A stretch of 64,000 nt of DNA from Enterococcus faecium. Its GTDB lineage: Bacteria > Bacillota > Bacilli > Lactobacillales > Enterococcaceae. The notes beneath the pieces were generated by a model. The model saw only the letters and a list, made by a program, of their open reading frames with translations, had not been told where the DNA came from and ran no database searches. Shown here piece after piece: positions 54,295-63,776 of this stretch (the stretch's first letter is position 1; the number at the start of each line of letters is the position of its first letter). The stretch lies in NCBI RefSeq assembly GCF_029023785.1, contig NZ_CP118955.1, forward strand, positions 804,501-868,500. Direction: 5' to 3'. Position numbers and translations under genes: made by a program.

Positions 54295-54409
54295 GAGGTT
54301 GTGAAAAAGCTGTCCTGCATCAAGTAATAAGAACAGCCAAACAAAAATAGCCCCTCATATTTTTCGTTTGGCTGGGCTTATTACCGCAGATGCAAGCTTT
54401 GGAACACCG
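54295..54409 (+). repeat. Terminator-associated repeat, subfamily B (array IV, unit 2)
   Basis: Arms AAAAGCT/AGCTTT, TGCATC/GATGCA, GTAATAAG/CTTATTAC, plus a perfect inner CAGCCAAAC/GTTTGGCTG stem. Confidence 0.92.
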
Positions 54410-54418
54410 TTTAAGAAA

Positions 54419-54532
54419 GAGGTAGTGAGCCTGCCGTTTAACTCCGAGTCACAAGGAGCAATTTCAAAAAACAACTTCTCATGTTTGTTGACTATTGTGA
54501 CTTGTGACCGAGGTGTTGGCAGGAGAACACCG
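54419..54532 (+). repeat. Terminator-associated repeat, subfamily D (array IV, unit 3)
   Basis: Arms CCTGCC/GGCAGG, AACTCC/GGTGTT and GTCACAAG/CTTGTGAC. The head is GAGGTAGTGA. Confidence 0.92.
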
Positions 54533-54541
54533 TTTAAGGAA

Positions 54542-54654
54542 GAGGTTGTAAAATCAGCGATTTGACCTGAGTATTAGAGAAACAAACGGAAAAATAGCTC
54601 CTCATATTTTGCCGCTTTTTGAGCTAATGCTGAAGGTCAGCTGATTGAACACCA
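54542..54654 (+). repeat. Terminator-associated repeat, subfamily C (array IV, unit 4)
   Basis: Arms AATCAG/CTGATT, TGACCT/AGGTCA and GTATTAG/CTAATGC. Head GAGGTTGTAA, tail GAACACCA, then ATTCGAAACAAGGG as at 33 kb. Confidence 0.92.
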
Positions 54655-54662
54655 TTTATTCG

Positions 54663-54709
54663 AAACAAGGGACTTTGACACGACTTTTGTCACAGTCCCT
54701 TGTTTTTTT
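54663..54709 (+). terminator. Terminator closing repeat array IV
   Basis: AACAAGGGACTTTGACA and TGTCACAGTCCCTTGTT pair with one mismatch, followed by T7. Almost identical to the terminator at 33211-33247. Confidence 0.88.
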
Positions 54710-54765
54710 GCGGCGTTATAAGTGGTATGATCGAACCAAATTCCAAAGAGAAGTGAGGGAGAAGA

Positions 54766-55305
54766 ATGAAGATCATCGTGATTGGACAAAGTGGGTCGGG
54801 AAAATCGACCCTCGCAAGGAAGATCAAAGAAATCACCGACTTTCCGCTACTGCCGCTAGACCTTTTATGGCATACAACAGACTACAGTATTCAGGCAAAA
54901 AAGTGGTTTTTGCAAGAACAGCAATTGTTTATGGTATCTAATCCGTCATGGATCGTTGAAGGAAATTATACTTCTACATTAGAGGAAAGGATTAAAGAAG
55001 CAGATAAGATCATTTGGCTTAAAGTGCCGCGTTATCTCGCCATCTACCGAGTAGTTTGGCGTTCTCTAAAAAGAAAGATAAACAAAAAATCTCGGCCAGA
55101 TATGCCTGAATCATTTTCGGAGAAACTAAACAGGGAATACTTAGAATTTTTATCTTTTATCTGGCATTTTGAAGAAAACAATGAACCGAAAATACAGCAG
55201 CTGATCCAAGTAGCTAATGCAAGAAATAAACTGATCATCCTTAAAACAAGACGAGAGAAACAAGAATTTTTAACTAAATTGAAAATAGAGAGCAAAAATA
55301 ATTGA
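54766..55305 (+). CDS. P-loop nucleotide kinase-like protein (topology-modulation/AAA family)
   Basis: Protein of 179 residues with Walker A GQSGSGKSTLA at the N-terminus and an adenylate-kinase-like fold; WIVEGNYTSTLEERIKEADK and IIWLKVPRYLAIYRVVWRSL are typical of proteins often named FlaR or DNA topology modulation protein. True activity is not established; a small-molecule kinase is more likely. Its stop (TGA 55303-55305) lies inside the -35 box of the copY promoter. Confidence 0.85.
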   Translation: MKIIVIGQSGSGKSTLARKIKEITDFPLLPLDLLWHTTDYSIQAKKWFLQEQQLFMVSNPSWIVEGNYTSTLEERIKEADKIIWLKVPRYLAIYRVVWRSLKRKINKKSRPDMPESFSEKLNREYLEFLSFIWHFEENNEPKIQQLIQVANARNKLIILKTRREKQEFLTKLKIESKNN

Positions 55306-55330
55306 CAGTTTTTGTTTACAAGTGTAATCT
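55302..55330 (+). promoter_or_regulatory. Promoter of copYZAB
   Basis: TTGACA (55302-55307), a 17-base spacer and TAATCT (55325-55330). The first cop box overlaps the spacer and the -10. Confidence 0.65.
55317..55326. promoter_or_regulatory. Cop box 1 (CopY operator)
   Basis: TACAAGTGTA fits the TACAnnTGTA consensus bound by CopY. Confidence 0.9.
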
Positions 55331-55349
55331 GTATTCATAAGATAATGAT

Positions 55350-55359
55350 TACATTTGTA
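55350..55359. promoter_or_regulatory. Cop box 2 (CopY operator)
   Basis: TACATTTGTA fits the TACAnnTGTA consensus. It lies 33 bases from box 1, so the two boxes bracket the transcription start, as in E. hirae. Confidence 0.9.
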
Positions 55360-55378
55360 AACGAAAGGTGTGAAATAA

Positions 55379-55819
55379 ATGGAAAAAGTCAAAACGCCAG
55401 TAAAGATCAGTGATTCAGAGTGGGAGATCATGCGTGTTATTTGGACACTTGGACAGACGACAGCCCAAGAAATCACGCAGATCTTAGCTGATTCGATGGA
55501 TTGGAAACCAGCAACGATCAAAACTTTGCTGGGTCGTTTGGTAAAAAAAGAAGTGATCTGGACAGAACAAGAAGGAAAAAAATTCATTTATCATCCAGCT
55601 GTCTCGGAGATGGAAACAGTTCGCAGTGCGACGGAAAATCTTTTTTCCCATATCTGTGCAAAAAGGATTGGAGAGACGATTGCGGATCTAGTAGAAGAAG
55701 CCACTTTGACTCAAGAAGATATCAATGAGATTTTGAAACAACTGGAACAAAAGCAACCAGTAGATACGATCGAATGTAACTGTATCCCAGGTCAATGTGA
55801 ATGTAAACAACATCAATAG
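55379..55819 (+). CDS. copY: CopY copper-responsive repressor
   Basis: BlaI/MecI-type winged-helix repressor of 146 residues. The DNA-binding part ([20 protein letters not shown]) is at the N-terminus. The metal-sensing C-terminus has the CxCx4CxC motif as [10 protein letters not shown]. Zinc-loaded CopY binds the two cop boxes; Cu(I) delivered by CopZ displaces zinc and releases it. First gene of the copYZAB operon. Confidence 0.95.
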   Translation: MEKVKTPVKISDSEWEIMRVIWTLGQTTAQEITQILADSMDWKPATIKTLLGRLVKKEVIWTEQEGKKFIYHPAVSEMETVRSATENLFSHICAKRIGETIADLVEEATLTQEDINEILKQLEQKQPVDTIECNCIPGQCECKQHQ

Positions 55820-55831
55820 GAGGAAGAAAAA

Positions 55832-56041
55832 ATGAAACAACAATTTTCAATCGAAGGTATGAGCTGCAATCATTGTGCAGCAAGAGTAGAAGAAACAGTA
55901 AGCGCACTTGACGGCGTGCAAAAAGTGAAAGTAAATTTGAAAAAAGCAAACGGTACGGTCAAGTTTGATGAAACAAAAGTTCAATCCGAAAAGATTTGTC
56001 AAGCAATCAATGGATTGGGTTATAAAGCAGAGGTGATTTGA
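55832..56041 (+). CDS. copZ: CopZ copper chaperone
   Basis: HMA-domain protein of 69 residues with the Cu(I) site [12 protein letters not shown] (CxxC). It hands copper to CopY and possibly to the pumps. AGGAGGAAG ribosome site. Its stop overlaps the copA start (TGATG). Confidence 0.95.
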   Translation: MKQQFSIEGMSCNHCAARVEETVSALDGVQKVKVNLKKANGTVKFDETKVQSEKICQAINGLGYKAEVI

Positions 56042-58227
56042 TGGCAACAGCAGAAACCAAAATGGATACGTTCGTCATTACAGGTATGACTTGTGCAAAT
56101 TGTTCTGCTAGGATCGAAAAAGAGCTGAACGGACAACCTGGTGTGGTCAATGCCACAGTCAACTTGGCCACTGAAAAAGCAAGTGTCAAATATGAAGGGA
56201 CGACCACTGAAAAATTAATCCAAAGCGTAGAAAACATCGGCTATGGTGCAATTTTGTACGATGAAGCCCACAAACAAAAAATTGCAGAAGAAAAGCAAGC
56301 GTATTTGAAAAAAATGCTATTCGATCTTATATTGAGTACGGTTTTGACTTTGCCGTTGATGTTGTCAATGATTGCTATGATGTTAGGAAGCCATGCGGCG
56401 ATTGTTCACTTTTTTCATTTTCCAATCGTCCAGTTAGTGCTGTCTGCTCCTGTCCAATTTTATGTCGGTGCTCGTTTTTATAAAGGTGCGTACCATGCAA
56501 TCAAGACGAAAGCACCAAATATGGATGTATTGGTAGCAATTGGAACATCGGCTGCCTTTGCATTGAGCATTTACAACGGATTTTTCCGTGGACACCCCCA
56601 AGATCTTTATTTTGAAAGCAGCAGTATGATCATCACGCTGATTTTGCTCGGCAAATATTTGGAACATACAGCAAAAACGAAAACAGGTAATGCAATCAAA
56701 CAATTGATGTCTCTTCAAACAAAAACCGCCCAAGTGATAAGAAACGGGAAAGAAGAAACGTTAGCGATTGAAGAAGTAGTCGTTGGTGATCAACTAGTCA
56801 TCCGTCCTGGTGAGCAGATTCCAGCAGATGGTCGAATTATTTCAGGAAGCAGTGCGATAGATGAAAGTATGCTTACTGGTGAAAATCTTCCTGTAGAAAA
56901 GAATCCGGATGACACGCTCTTTGGCGGGACAATCAATACGAATGGTCTACTTCACATGGAAGTTACACAAGTCGGCAAGCAGACAGTATTAGCGCAAATC
57001 ATTCAAATGGTGGAAGATGCTCAAGGGAGCAAAGCCCCAATCCAAAAAATCGCAGATCGGATCTCAGGGATTTTTGTTCCGATCGTATTAGTCATCGCGT
57101 TTATCACGCTCATAGCTACAGGTTTGATCACTGGTGATTGGCAACTCGCATTGATCCATAGTGTCTCTGTATTAGTCATTGCGTGTCCATGTGCATTAGG
57201 TTTAGCGACTCCAACAGCTATTATGGTAGGAACGGGTGTTGGTGCACGAAATGGAATTTTAATTAAAGGCGGAGAAGCATTAGAAGCAGCTGCTCACTTA
57301 GACAGCATTGTTTTGGATAAAACTGGAACGATTACAGAAGGAAAGCCCAAAGTTACAGATCTAGTCGGTTCTAAAGAAGTCCTATCTATTTTTTATACTT
57401 TAGAACAAGCTTCTGAACATCCACTAGGTAAAGCAATCGTGGAATACGGAAAACTGCAAGAAGCAGCAACATACGATATGATTGATTTTACAGCCCACCC
57501 AGGTGCTGGAATCAGCGGTACGATTAACGGAGTACGCTATTTTGCGGGTACACGTAAACGATTAATTGAATTGAACCTATCATTTGATGAATACCAAGAA
57601 CACGCGTTAGAATTAGAACAGCAGGGAAAAACAGTCATGTTTTTAGCTGATGAAAAGCAAGTGATCGGGTTGATTGCCGTGGCTGATCAAATCAAACTAG
57701 AAGTCAAACAAGCAATCAAGCAGCTCCAGAATAAAGGATTAGATGTTTTTATGCTGACAGGAGACAACAAACTGGCAGCCGAAACGATTGGTAAACAAGT
57801 TGGTATTGATCCAAAGCATATCTTTGCTGAAGTACTTCCAGAGGATAAAGCAGCCTACGTAGAAAAACTTCAGAAAGATGGCAAAAAAGTCGGTATGGCA
57901 GGCGATGGAATCAATGATGCACCGGCCTTAGCATTAGCTGATGTCGGTATGGCAATGGGAAGTGGAACGGACATTGCGATGGAAACAGCCGATGTGACGC
58001 TGATGAATAGCAGTTTGGCATCCATTGCACAAACAATCGAGTTGTCTAGGTTGACATTGAGAAAAATCAAACAAAATCTTTTCTGGGCTTTTGTCTATAA
58101 TACGATTGGTATTCCTTTTGCCGCACTAGGCTTTTTGAATCCAATCATTGCAGGAGGAGCGATGGCGTTTAGTTCCGTCAGTGTATTGTTGAACTCCCTG
58201 AGCTTAAATCGACACATGAAAAAGTAA
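56041..58227 (+). CDS. copA: CopA copper-transporting P1B-ATPase
   Basis: Pump of 728 residues, almost the same length as E. hirae CopA. It has one N-terminal HMA domain with [12 protein letters not shown], the membrane motif [12 protein letters not shown], the phosphorylation site [10 protein letters not shown], and [23 protein letters not shown] 56041 is used (a TTG at 56038 is less likely). It moves Cu(I) across the membrane; in E. hirae CopA was proposed for uptake, but most homologues export. Confidence 0.95.
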   Translation: MATAETKMDTFVITGMTCANCSARIEKELNGQPGVVNATVNLATEKASVKYEGTTTEKLIQSVENIGYGAILYDEAHKQKIAEEKQAYLKKMLFDLILSTVLTLPLMLSMIAMMLGSHAAIVHFFHFPIVQLVLSAPVQFYVGARFYKGAYHAIKTKAPNMDVLVAIGTSAAFALSIYNGFFRGHPQDLYFESSSMIITLILLGKYLEHTAKTKTGNAIKQLMSLQTKTAQVIRNGKEETLAIEEVVVGDQLVIRPGEQIPADGRIISGSSAIDESMLTGENLPVEKNPDDTLFGGTINTNGLLHMEVTQVGKQTVLAQIIQMVEDAQGSKAPIQKIADRISGIFVPIVLVIAFITLIATGLITGDWQLALIHSVSVLVIACPCALGLATPTAIMVGTGVGARNGILIKGGEALEAAAHLDSIVLDKTGTITEGKPKVTDLVGSKEVLSIFYTLEQASEHPLGKAIVEYGKLQEAATYDMIDFTAHPGAGISGTINGVRYFAGTRKRLIELNLSFDEYQEHALELEQQGKTVMFLADEKQVIGLIAVADQIKLEVKQAIKQLQNKGLDVFMLTGDNKLAAETIGKQVGIDPKHIFAEVLPEDKAAYVEKLQKDGKKVGMAGDGINDAPALALADVGMAMGSGTDIAMETADVTLMNSSLASIAQTIELSRLTLRKIKQNLFWAFVYNTIGIPFAALGFLNPIIAGGAMAFSSVSVLLNSLSLNRHMKK

Positions 58228-58246
58228 GAGAAGGGATGGAGTAAAA

Positions 58247-60418
58247 ATGAATGGGAACGATATGGAGAAAAAACATGAGCATAAAAAAGAAGTAGTAAAC
58301 AAAGAAAGTACAGAATCTCATGAAAAACAGATGGAGATGAAACATGACCATAGTCAGATGGATCATTCCATGCACATGGGACATAACCATGGAGATATAG
58401 CAAACAGCAAACAAATGGACCATTCGATGCACATGGATCACGAACACGGCGGCATGGATCATTCCATGCACATGGGGAATTTCAAACAAAAATTTTGGCT
58501 ATCGCTTATCCTAGCTATCCCAATCATTCTTTTTTCACCAATGATGGGAATGGAATTTCCATTTCAAGTAACGTTTCCTGGTTCTGATTGGCTCGTATTG
58601 ATCTTAGCAACTATACTATTTATCTATGGCGGTCAGCCATTTTTAAGTGGAGCTAAGATGGAATTGAAACAAAAAAGTCCTGCTATGATGACACTGATCG
58701 CGATGGGGATTACAGTTGCATATATTTATAGTGTCTATTCGTTTATCGCAAATCTGCTCAATCCACATACACACGTCATGGATTTCTTCTGGGAATTGGC
58801 TACTTTGATCGTTATTATGCTACTAGGTCACTGGATTGAAATGAATGCTGTGTCGAATGCCAGCAATGCTTTACAAAAACTAGCAGAATTACTGCCAGAA
58901 TCAGTGAAACGCTTGACGAAAGATGGAAAAGAAGAGACAGTTTCATTGAAAGAAGTAAACGAAGGTGATCGTTTGATCGTCCGGTCTGGTGATAAAATGC
59001 CAACAGATGGTGTAATCTTGAAAGGTGAAACAATTGTTGACGAATCAGCTGTGACTGGCGAATCAAGAGGAATCAAAAAACAAGCCAATGACAAAGTGAT
59101 TGGCGGTTCTATCAATGGGGATGGAACGATCGAAATCGAAGTAACTGGAACTGGTGAAAATGGTTATCTAGCGAAGGTTATGGAAATGGTGCGAAAAGCA
59201 CAAGGAGAAAAATCCAAGCTAGAGTCATTATCTGACAAAGTGGCAAAATGGCTGTTTTATGTCGCATTAATTGTGGGTATCCTGGCATTCATCGCCTGGT
59301 TGTTCTTGACAGATCTTCCTAATGCATTAGAACGTATGGTAACAGTCTTTATCATCGCCTGTCCTCATGCTCTAGGTTTAGCTATCCCATTAGTTGTTGC
59401 TCGTTCCACATCAATAGCAGCTAAAAACGGATTACTTTTGAAAAACCGCAATGCACTGGAGCAAGCCAATGATCTAGATGTGATCATGCTGGACAAAACA
59501 GGAACACTAACAGAAGGAAAATTTACTGTAACGGGTGTCGAAGTACTTGATGATGCGTTCAATAAAAATGAAATCCTTCAATATCTAGGAGCCTTGGAAG
59601 CGAATGCCAATCATCCATTGGCTGTTGGCATTATGAATTATTTGAAAGAACATGAAATCAAGCCTTATCAAGCTGAAAACCTAAAAAATCTTTCAGGAGT
59701 CGGGCTAGAGGCAACAGTCAAAAAACAACAAGTGAAAATAGTTAATGAAAAAGAAGTTGAGCGTCTCGGATTAAACGTAGAACAAGCATTATTGAAACCT
59801 TACCAAGAACAAGGAAATACCATCAGCTTCCTGATTTTAGAAAATCATCTAGCTGCAATCGTTGCTTTAGGTGACGTAGTAAAAACAGAAGCAAAAGAAT
59901 TTATCCGAACATTGAAAGAAAGAAAAATCACTCCTGTCATGCTTACTGGTGACAATAAAAACGCTGCCCAAGCAGTAGCAGATTATTTAGGGATCGAAGA
60001 ATATTATGGCGGTTTATTACCAGATGATAAAGAAGCTGTTGTCCAGAAATACCTTGACCAAGGGAAAAAAGTAATCATGGTGGGTGATGGGATCAATGAT
60101 GCGCCAAGTTTAGCCCGTGCTTCAATCGGGATGGCAATCGGTGCAGGGACAGATATCGCAATCGATTCTGCGGATGTCGTATTGACAAACAGCGATCCAA
60201 AAGATATTTTGCATTTTCTTGATCTAGCCAAGCAAACGCGAAAGAAAATGATCCAGAACCTCTGGTGGGGGGCAGGTTACAATATTCTTGCAATTCCGCT
60301 AGCAGCCGGAATTCTTGCGCCAATTGGTATCATATTAAGTCCAGCAGTTGGTGCTGTCTTGATGTCGTTAAGTACGGTAGTTGTAGCTCTAAATGCTTTG
60401 ACATTGAAAATCAGATAA
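58247..60418 (+). CDS. copB: CopB copper/silver-exporting P1B-ATPase
   Basis: Exporter of 723 residues. Instead of a CxxC domain the first 80 residues are His/Met rich, with three near-identical repeats (DHSMHMGHNHG, DHSMHMDHEHG, DHSMHMGNF). The membrane motif is CPH (IIACPHALGLAIP), the mark of the CopB class. DKTGTLTEGK is the phosphorylation site and [20 protein letters not shown] the hinge. It exports Cu(I) and Ag(I). GGAG ribosome site. Last gene of copYZAB. Confidence 0.95.
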   Translation: MNGNDMEKKHEHKKEVVNKESTESHEKQMEMKHDHSQMDHSMHMGHNHGDIANSKQMDHSMHMDHEHGGMDHSMHMGNFKQKFWLSLILAIPIILFSPMMGMEFPFQVTFPGSDWLVLILATILFIYGGQPFLSGAKMELKQKSPAMMTLIAMGITVAYIYSVYSFIANLLNPHTHVMDFFWELATLIVIMLLGHWIEMNAVSNASNALQKLAELLPESVKRLTKDGKEETVSLKEVNEGDRLIVRSGDKMPTDGVILKGETIVDESAVTGESRGIKKQANDKVIGGSINGDGTIEIEVTGTGENGYLAKVMEMVRKAQGEKSKLESLSDKVAKWLFYVALIVGILAFIAWLFLTDLPNALERMVTVFIIACPHALGLAIPLVVARSTSIAAKNGLLLKNRNALEQANDLDVIMLDKTGTLTEGKFTVTGVEVLDDAFNKNEILQYLGALEANANHPLAVGIMNYLKEHEIKPYQAENLKNLSGVGLEATVKKQQVKIVNEKEVERLGLNVEQALLKPYQEQGNTISFLILENHLAAIVALGDVVKTEAKEFIRTLKERKITPVMLTGDNKNAAQAVADYLGIEEYYGGLLPDDKEAVVQKYLDQGKKVIMVGDGINDAPSLARASIGMAIGAGTDIAIDSADVVLTNSDPKDILHFLDLAKQTRKKMIQNLWWGAGYNILAIPLAAGILAPIGIILSPAVGAVLMSLSTVVVALNALTLKIR

Positions 60419-60423
60419 TAATG

Positions 60424-60463
60424 AAAAAAGGTTGTGACAAAAAACGTGTCACAACCTTTTTTT
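60424..60463 (+). terminator. Terminator of copYZAB, with the repeat-family head motif
   Basis: AAAAAAGGTTGTGACA and TGTCACAACCTTTTTT. The arm AGGTTGTGACA is the same as the head of the repeat units, but there is no repeat unit here. Confidence 0.92.
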
Positions 60464-60529
60464 CGAGTAATCGATACTCAATCAGCTGGTTCTCGGCATT
60501 CCAGAAGTAGATTCTCCAGAAATTTTATC

Positions 60530-62710
60530 TTATTTTTTGAAGCGGCTCCCTTTTGTCAGAATTTTTTTGTATACCATTTTTCTTATTATATGCGTTATTT
60601 CTAAATAGGTTTTTTTATCGAATTTTACCGGATCTGCTTGTCGTCCATATATTTCTGCTTCATATTGAGTAGTTAATCGAATGAAACGCAGATCTAGCTT
60701 GAATTCTTGTTCTATTCGCAGGCTATATTCCTGCAAAGATTCTGCGGGTTTGCGCGGTACCAATGTTTCCAAAGGGTTAAGAAGTTTTTGATATGCAATC
60801 GTATTAGTAGAAGCAAAAAAATGAAGATAGATAAGATAACTTGTCCAGCGCAGAGATTTTCTGAATAACAATAGAAAGAACAACAAGACGGATAAACACA
60901 CTCCAAGGCTGAATAAGACGATTTTATAAGCTGGTGTGAGTGTTGTTTCTTCTGATGGAATGACCTCAGATCTCTCACTGGAAATAGTTTCTGCCATATT
61001 TTCGCTTTCATTTGGTTGTTCGATAGCAGGCTGGACGGTTTCGGTTGTTTCAGCAACTGGTTGTGAACCCATTGGATTGGCAAATGAAGGGGTTGGTTCA
61101 AATGGAAGCCAGCCAAATCCAGGAAAGTATACCTCTGGCCAAGAATGAGCATGACTATTGAGAATGCTGTATTCCTCATTCCCTTGATTATCTGTGCCTG
61201 TTCTGAGCCCATTTGTAAAACCTTTTGTCCAGCGAGCTGGGATACCAAGTGTTCGAAGAAGGACGACCATAGAAGTTGAAAAGTTGTCACAATAGCCGAC
61301 TTTTGAATCAAAGAGGAAATAATCCACATAATCGTGTTCTTTTGGAGTATGCCCGGTATCCGTTTTGGAATAGCGGAAATTTCCGCTTGTTTTTAAATAC
61401 TGTTAGACAGCTTCGACTTTACGAATTAAAGTTGCTTCATTTTTGGTCAATTCGACCGCCAAGTCCTCAATACGTTTAGGCAAACTTTTTGGCAATTGAA
61501 GATTTGTCTGCTGATTTTCTAAATCATCAGCTTTTAACTGACTGATTTTTAATTCTTCTCTCGTAAAAACTAACCTTTCTGTTTGTAAAGTTGCAGAACG
61601 TGTCGATTCATTCGGGACAGGAATGAATCGCTGGCTTTCAGGCAAATAGTAAAGCGTTTGTCCACTAGCTAATGAAAAATCAGTCAAGGTAGTATTTCCA
61701 TAAGGATAAGGTAAGAAAACTTGTTTTTTTAGGGTCAATGTAATGTTTTCTTTGTCTTCTATAACGGTTTGGTAGCTCGTGATGTCAACAGGGAATTCTT
61801 GGATTGGTTGGATGGGTGCGTCCTGATCTTCTATCCATCCAGAACCGGTGTAATGATTTTTATTTTCGATCTTCCAATAGCCATTTCCTTCTTGGTTCGC
61901 TGTAAAAACAACTTCGCCATTATCATATAAAGGTCCACCAAGCTGTTCATCATTCTCACTGAAGCCTGTTCTTGCACTTCCGGTTAATTGATACTCATGG
62001 AGTGTGTCATAAAGCCCTTCATCATTAAGATATTCTCGGATCGGTTCACTCGTTTCCTCGAGAGATTGGTGTACTTTCGGAAGATATAAAGGCAAGATAG
62101 CGCTAAAAGTTAAGAAACAAATAAGCAGAACTGTAGTCAATGACTGGAATCGAGTGTTTCCCGACAACAACCGGATGGAGAAAAATTGCCTTGCTGCCAG
62201 ATACACGAACAAAACAGTTACTACCGCAATCATTTCGTACAGTAAATCTTTTTTCCGAAAAACGGTAAGCATCATGAAGTAAGCCATCAAAGAAAGAAAG
62301 GGTGCGTACCAATAGTCGTAATCCACGGTCAATGTAATAAATAAATAGATCAGCAACATTATGAGAAAAAAAGCTGTCTTTTCTGGCAAATAATAAAGTT
62401 TACCTTGGGATAGATGGAAGAATTCCTCTGTAACTGACGAAAAAAACTGTAAGATCCATAATATGGAAAATGTCTTCGAAGGAAAATATAAAAACAAACA
62501 ACCTATCATTACTGGCAAAGAAAGCAGCAAACGTACCCATTTTTTAGGAATACAGCAGACAATAAGGCATAGGACACCAATAGTTAGGATAAGAAGGTAG
62601 CTGTTTTGCAATTGATTAGCTACTACAAATATCGGAGCACCTACACTTAGTATCACAAAGGAGTAAACGCCACGCAGCCATTTTTCCCGTTTAATCGTCA
62701 ATCCATTCAC
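60530..62710 (-). pseudogene. TgpA-like transglutaminase membrane protein, interrupted by an internal stop
   Basis: One continuous minus-strand frame of 727 codons holds six or more N-terminal membrane helices, an extracytoplasmic region, a transglutaminase core (GYCDNFSTSMVVLLRTLGIP with the Cys, HAHSWPEVYFPGFGWLPFEP with the His), a further helix and a DUF4129-like tail. A single TAA at 61403-61405 (residue 436) interrupts it: KVEAV-stop-QYLKTSGNFRY. A CAA-to-TAA change would explain it. The stop lies before the catalytic Cys, and the second part (60530-61402) has no convincing start. The gene overlaps DUF58 upstream by 20 bases. Confidence 0.85.
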
Positions 62711-63763
62711 CTCCTGGCAATGAACATATCTTGTCTTTTTCTTGGACCATGAGTTGTTTTTCTACGAAATAAACAAGATAAACCGTTCGATCTTTTGACA
62801 ATGTTTCAATAGCTTCTGAGACTTCAGGAGAATTCTCAGGAACAAAGAGGACGATTTGTTTTTTTGCATATTTTTTCAAGTGTGTGAAAAAAGCTTTCTC
62901 ATCGCCAGCTTCCAAAGAAGCAAAATAGGTATGACCGGGGTCTTTGCCATGAAAGGCGCGGTTGCCTAATATCAGAAGTTCCGGCTGCTTTTCTTTTTTC
63001 AAATGCCATAAAGAAAAATACAAGTCTAGCAGAGGTTCAAATTTTGGACTGGGCGAACCCCAAAAGCAAAAAAGAGGAGAACATTCTTCTTCTTGATAAT
63101 CGTATTCACGGTATAACCACTCTTGAGTATGAGCAGACAATTTCCAATCGATTCGGTTGAAAGAATCACCTGGACGATAAGCGCGATGTTCCCGAAAATC
63201 AAGACCTCTTTGGTACGCGTTCAGCTGCTGTTTTTTTTCCAGAACTCTCTGTAATTTTTCTGCTTGAATCTTACAAAAAGCAGGCAGAACAGTCACAGGA
63301 AAAGAGATCTCTCTTTTTGCACTTTTTCTGAAAAGTCCTAGACTATCATAGGCTGTAAAAATGACAGTTAATGTTTCATGGCATCCTCTTTCTTTTGGCT
63401 GCCAAAGCAATTGGACTTCTTGCGGTTTATTTGTAAGAATCAAAATCTCTTGTTTTTTTCTGCAAAGATTGCTGGGAAGCCGATTTGTAAACGAGGGAGA
63501 AGTAAAGAAAAAGTTCTCTTTTTTGCTATGGAAAAAATAACCTGCATACTTTTTTTGCGATAAACGAGTGGCTGCAATGTACAAGTAACCGAAAGTTTCT
63601 TTAGAAAGCTGCTTAATGAAATCAAGCTCCATGATACATAAAGAGTAAAAAAGGCCAACAAGAACCAGCCTAAAGAATTGTTGAATACAAGAGCAAAAAG
63701 CACAATGATGAAATATACCAGAAATAACACAAAATTAATGAAATAATCTTTGATTTTTTCCAT
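62691..63763 (-). pseudogene. DUF58 protein with a frameshift in a T7 tract
   Basis: The true start is ATG 63763 (SD TGAGGTAG), giving MEKIKDYFINFVLFLVYFII and two membrane helices. That frame ends after FPAIFAEKNKRF, just past a homopolymer (seven T on the plus strand, 63453-63459). The family sequence resumes in another frame as QEILILTNKPQEVQLLWQP and runs to the DUF58 signature FREHRAYRPGDSFNRIDWKL. One extra A (minus strand) would restore AEKKQEILIL. DUF58 proteins are linked to MoxR ATPases and envelope functions. Confidence 0.83.
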
Positions 63764-63776
63764 TGTCTACCTCAAT

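Noticed and set aside
54172..54654. CRISPR-like array
   Set aside because: Units are about 113 bp, internally palindromic and mutually divergent, with 7-10 base linkers; there are no unique spacers of constant size and no cas genes.
54368..54941. Open frames inside repeat array IV and over the kinase gene start
   Set aside because: They lie in palindromic repeat sequence or overlap the kinase gene in another frame, have no ribosome site, and similar frames appear in other repeat copies by sequence identity.
60530..61402. Separate short transglutaminase gene
   Set aside because: The frame is continuous with 61403-62710 apart from one TAA, and the only start is an internal GTG without a ribosome site. 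It is treated as the 3' part of one broken gene.
63440..63632. Two separate genes at the DUF58 locus
   Set aside because: The two frames together give one family-like protein, and the switch lies exactly at a homopolymer, so a frameshift is the simpler explanation.
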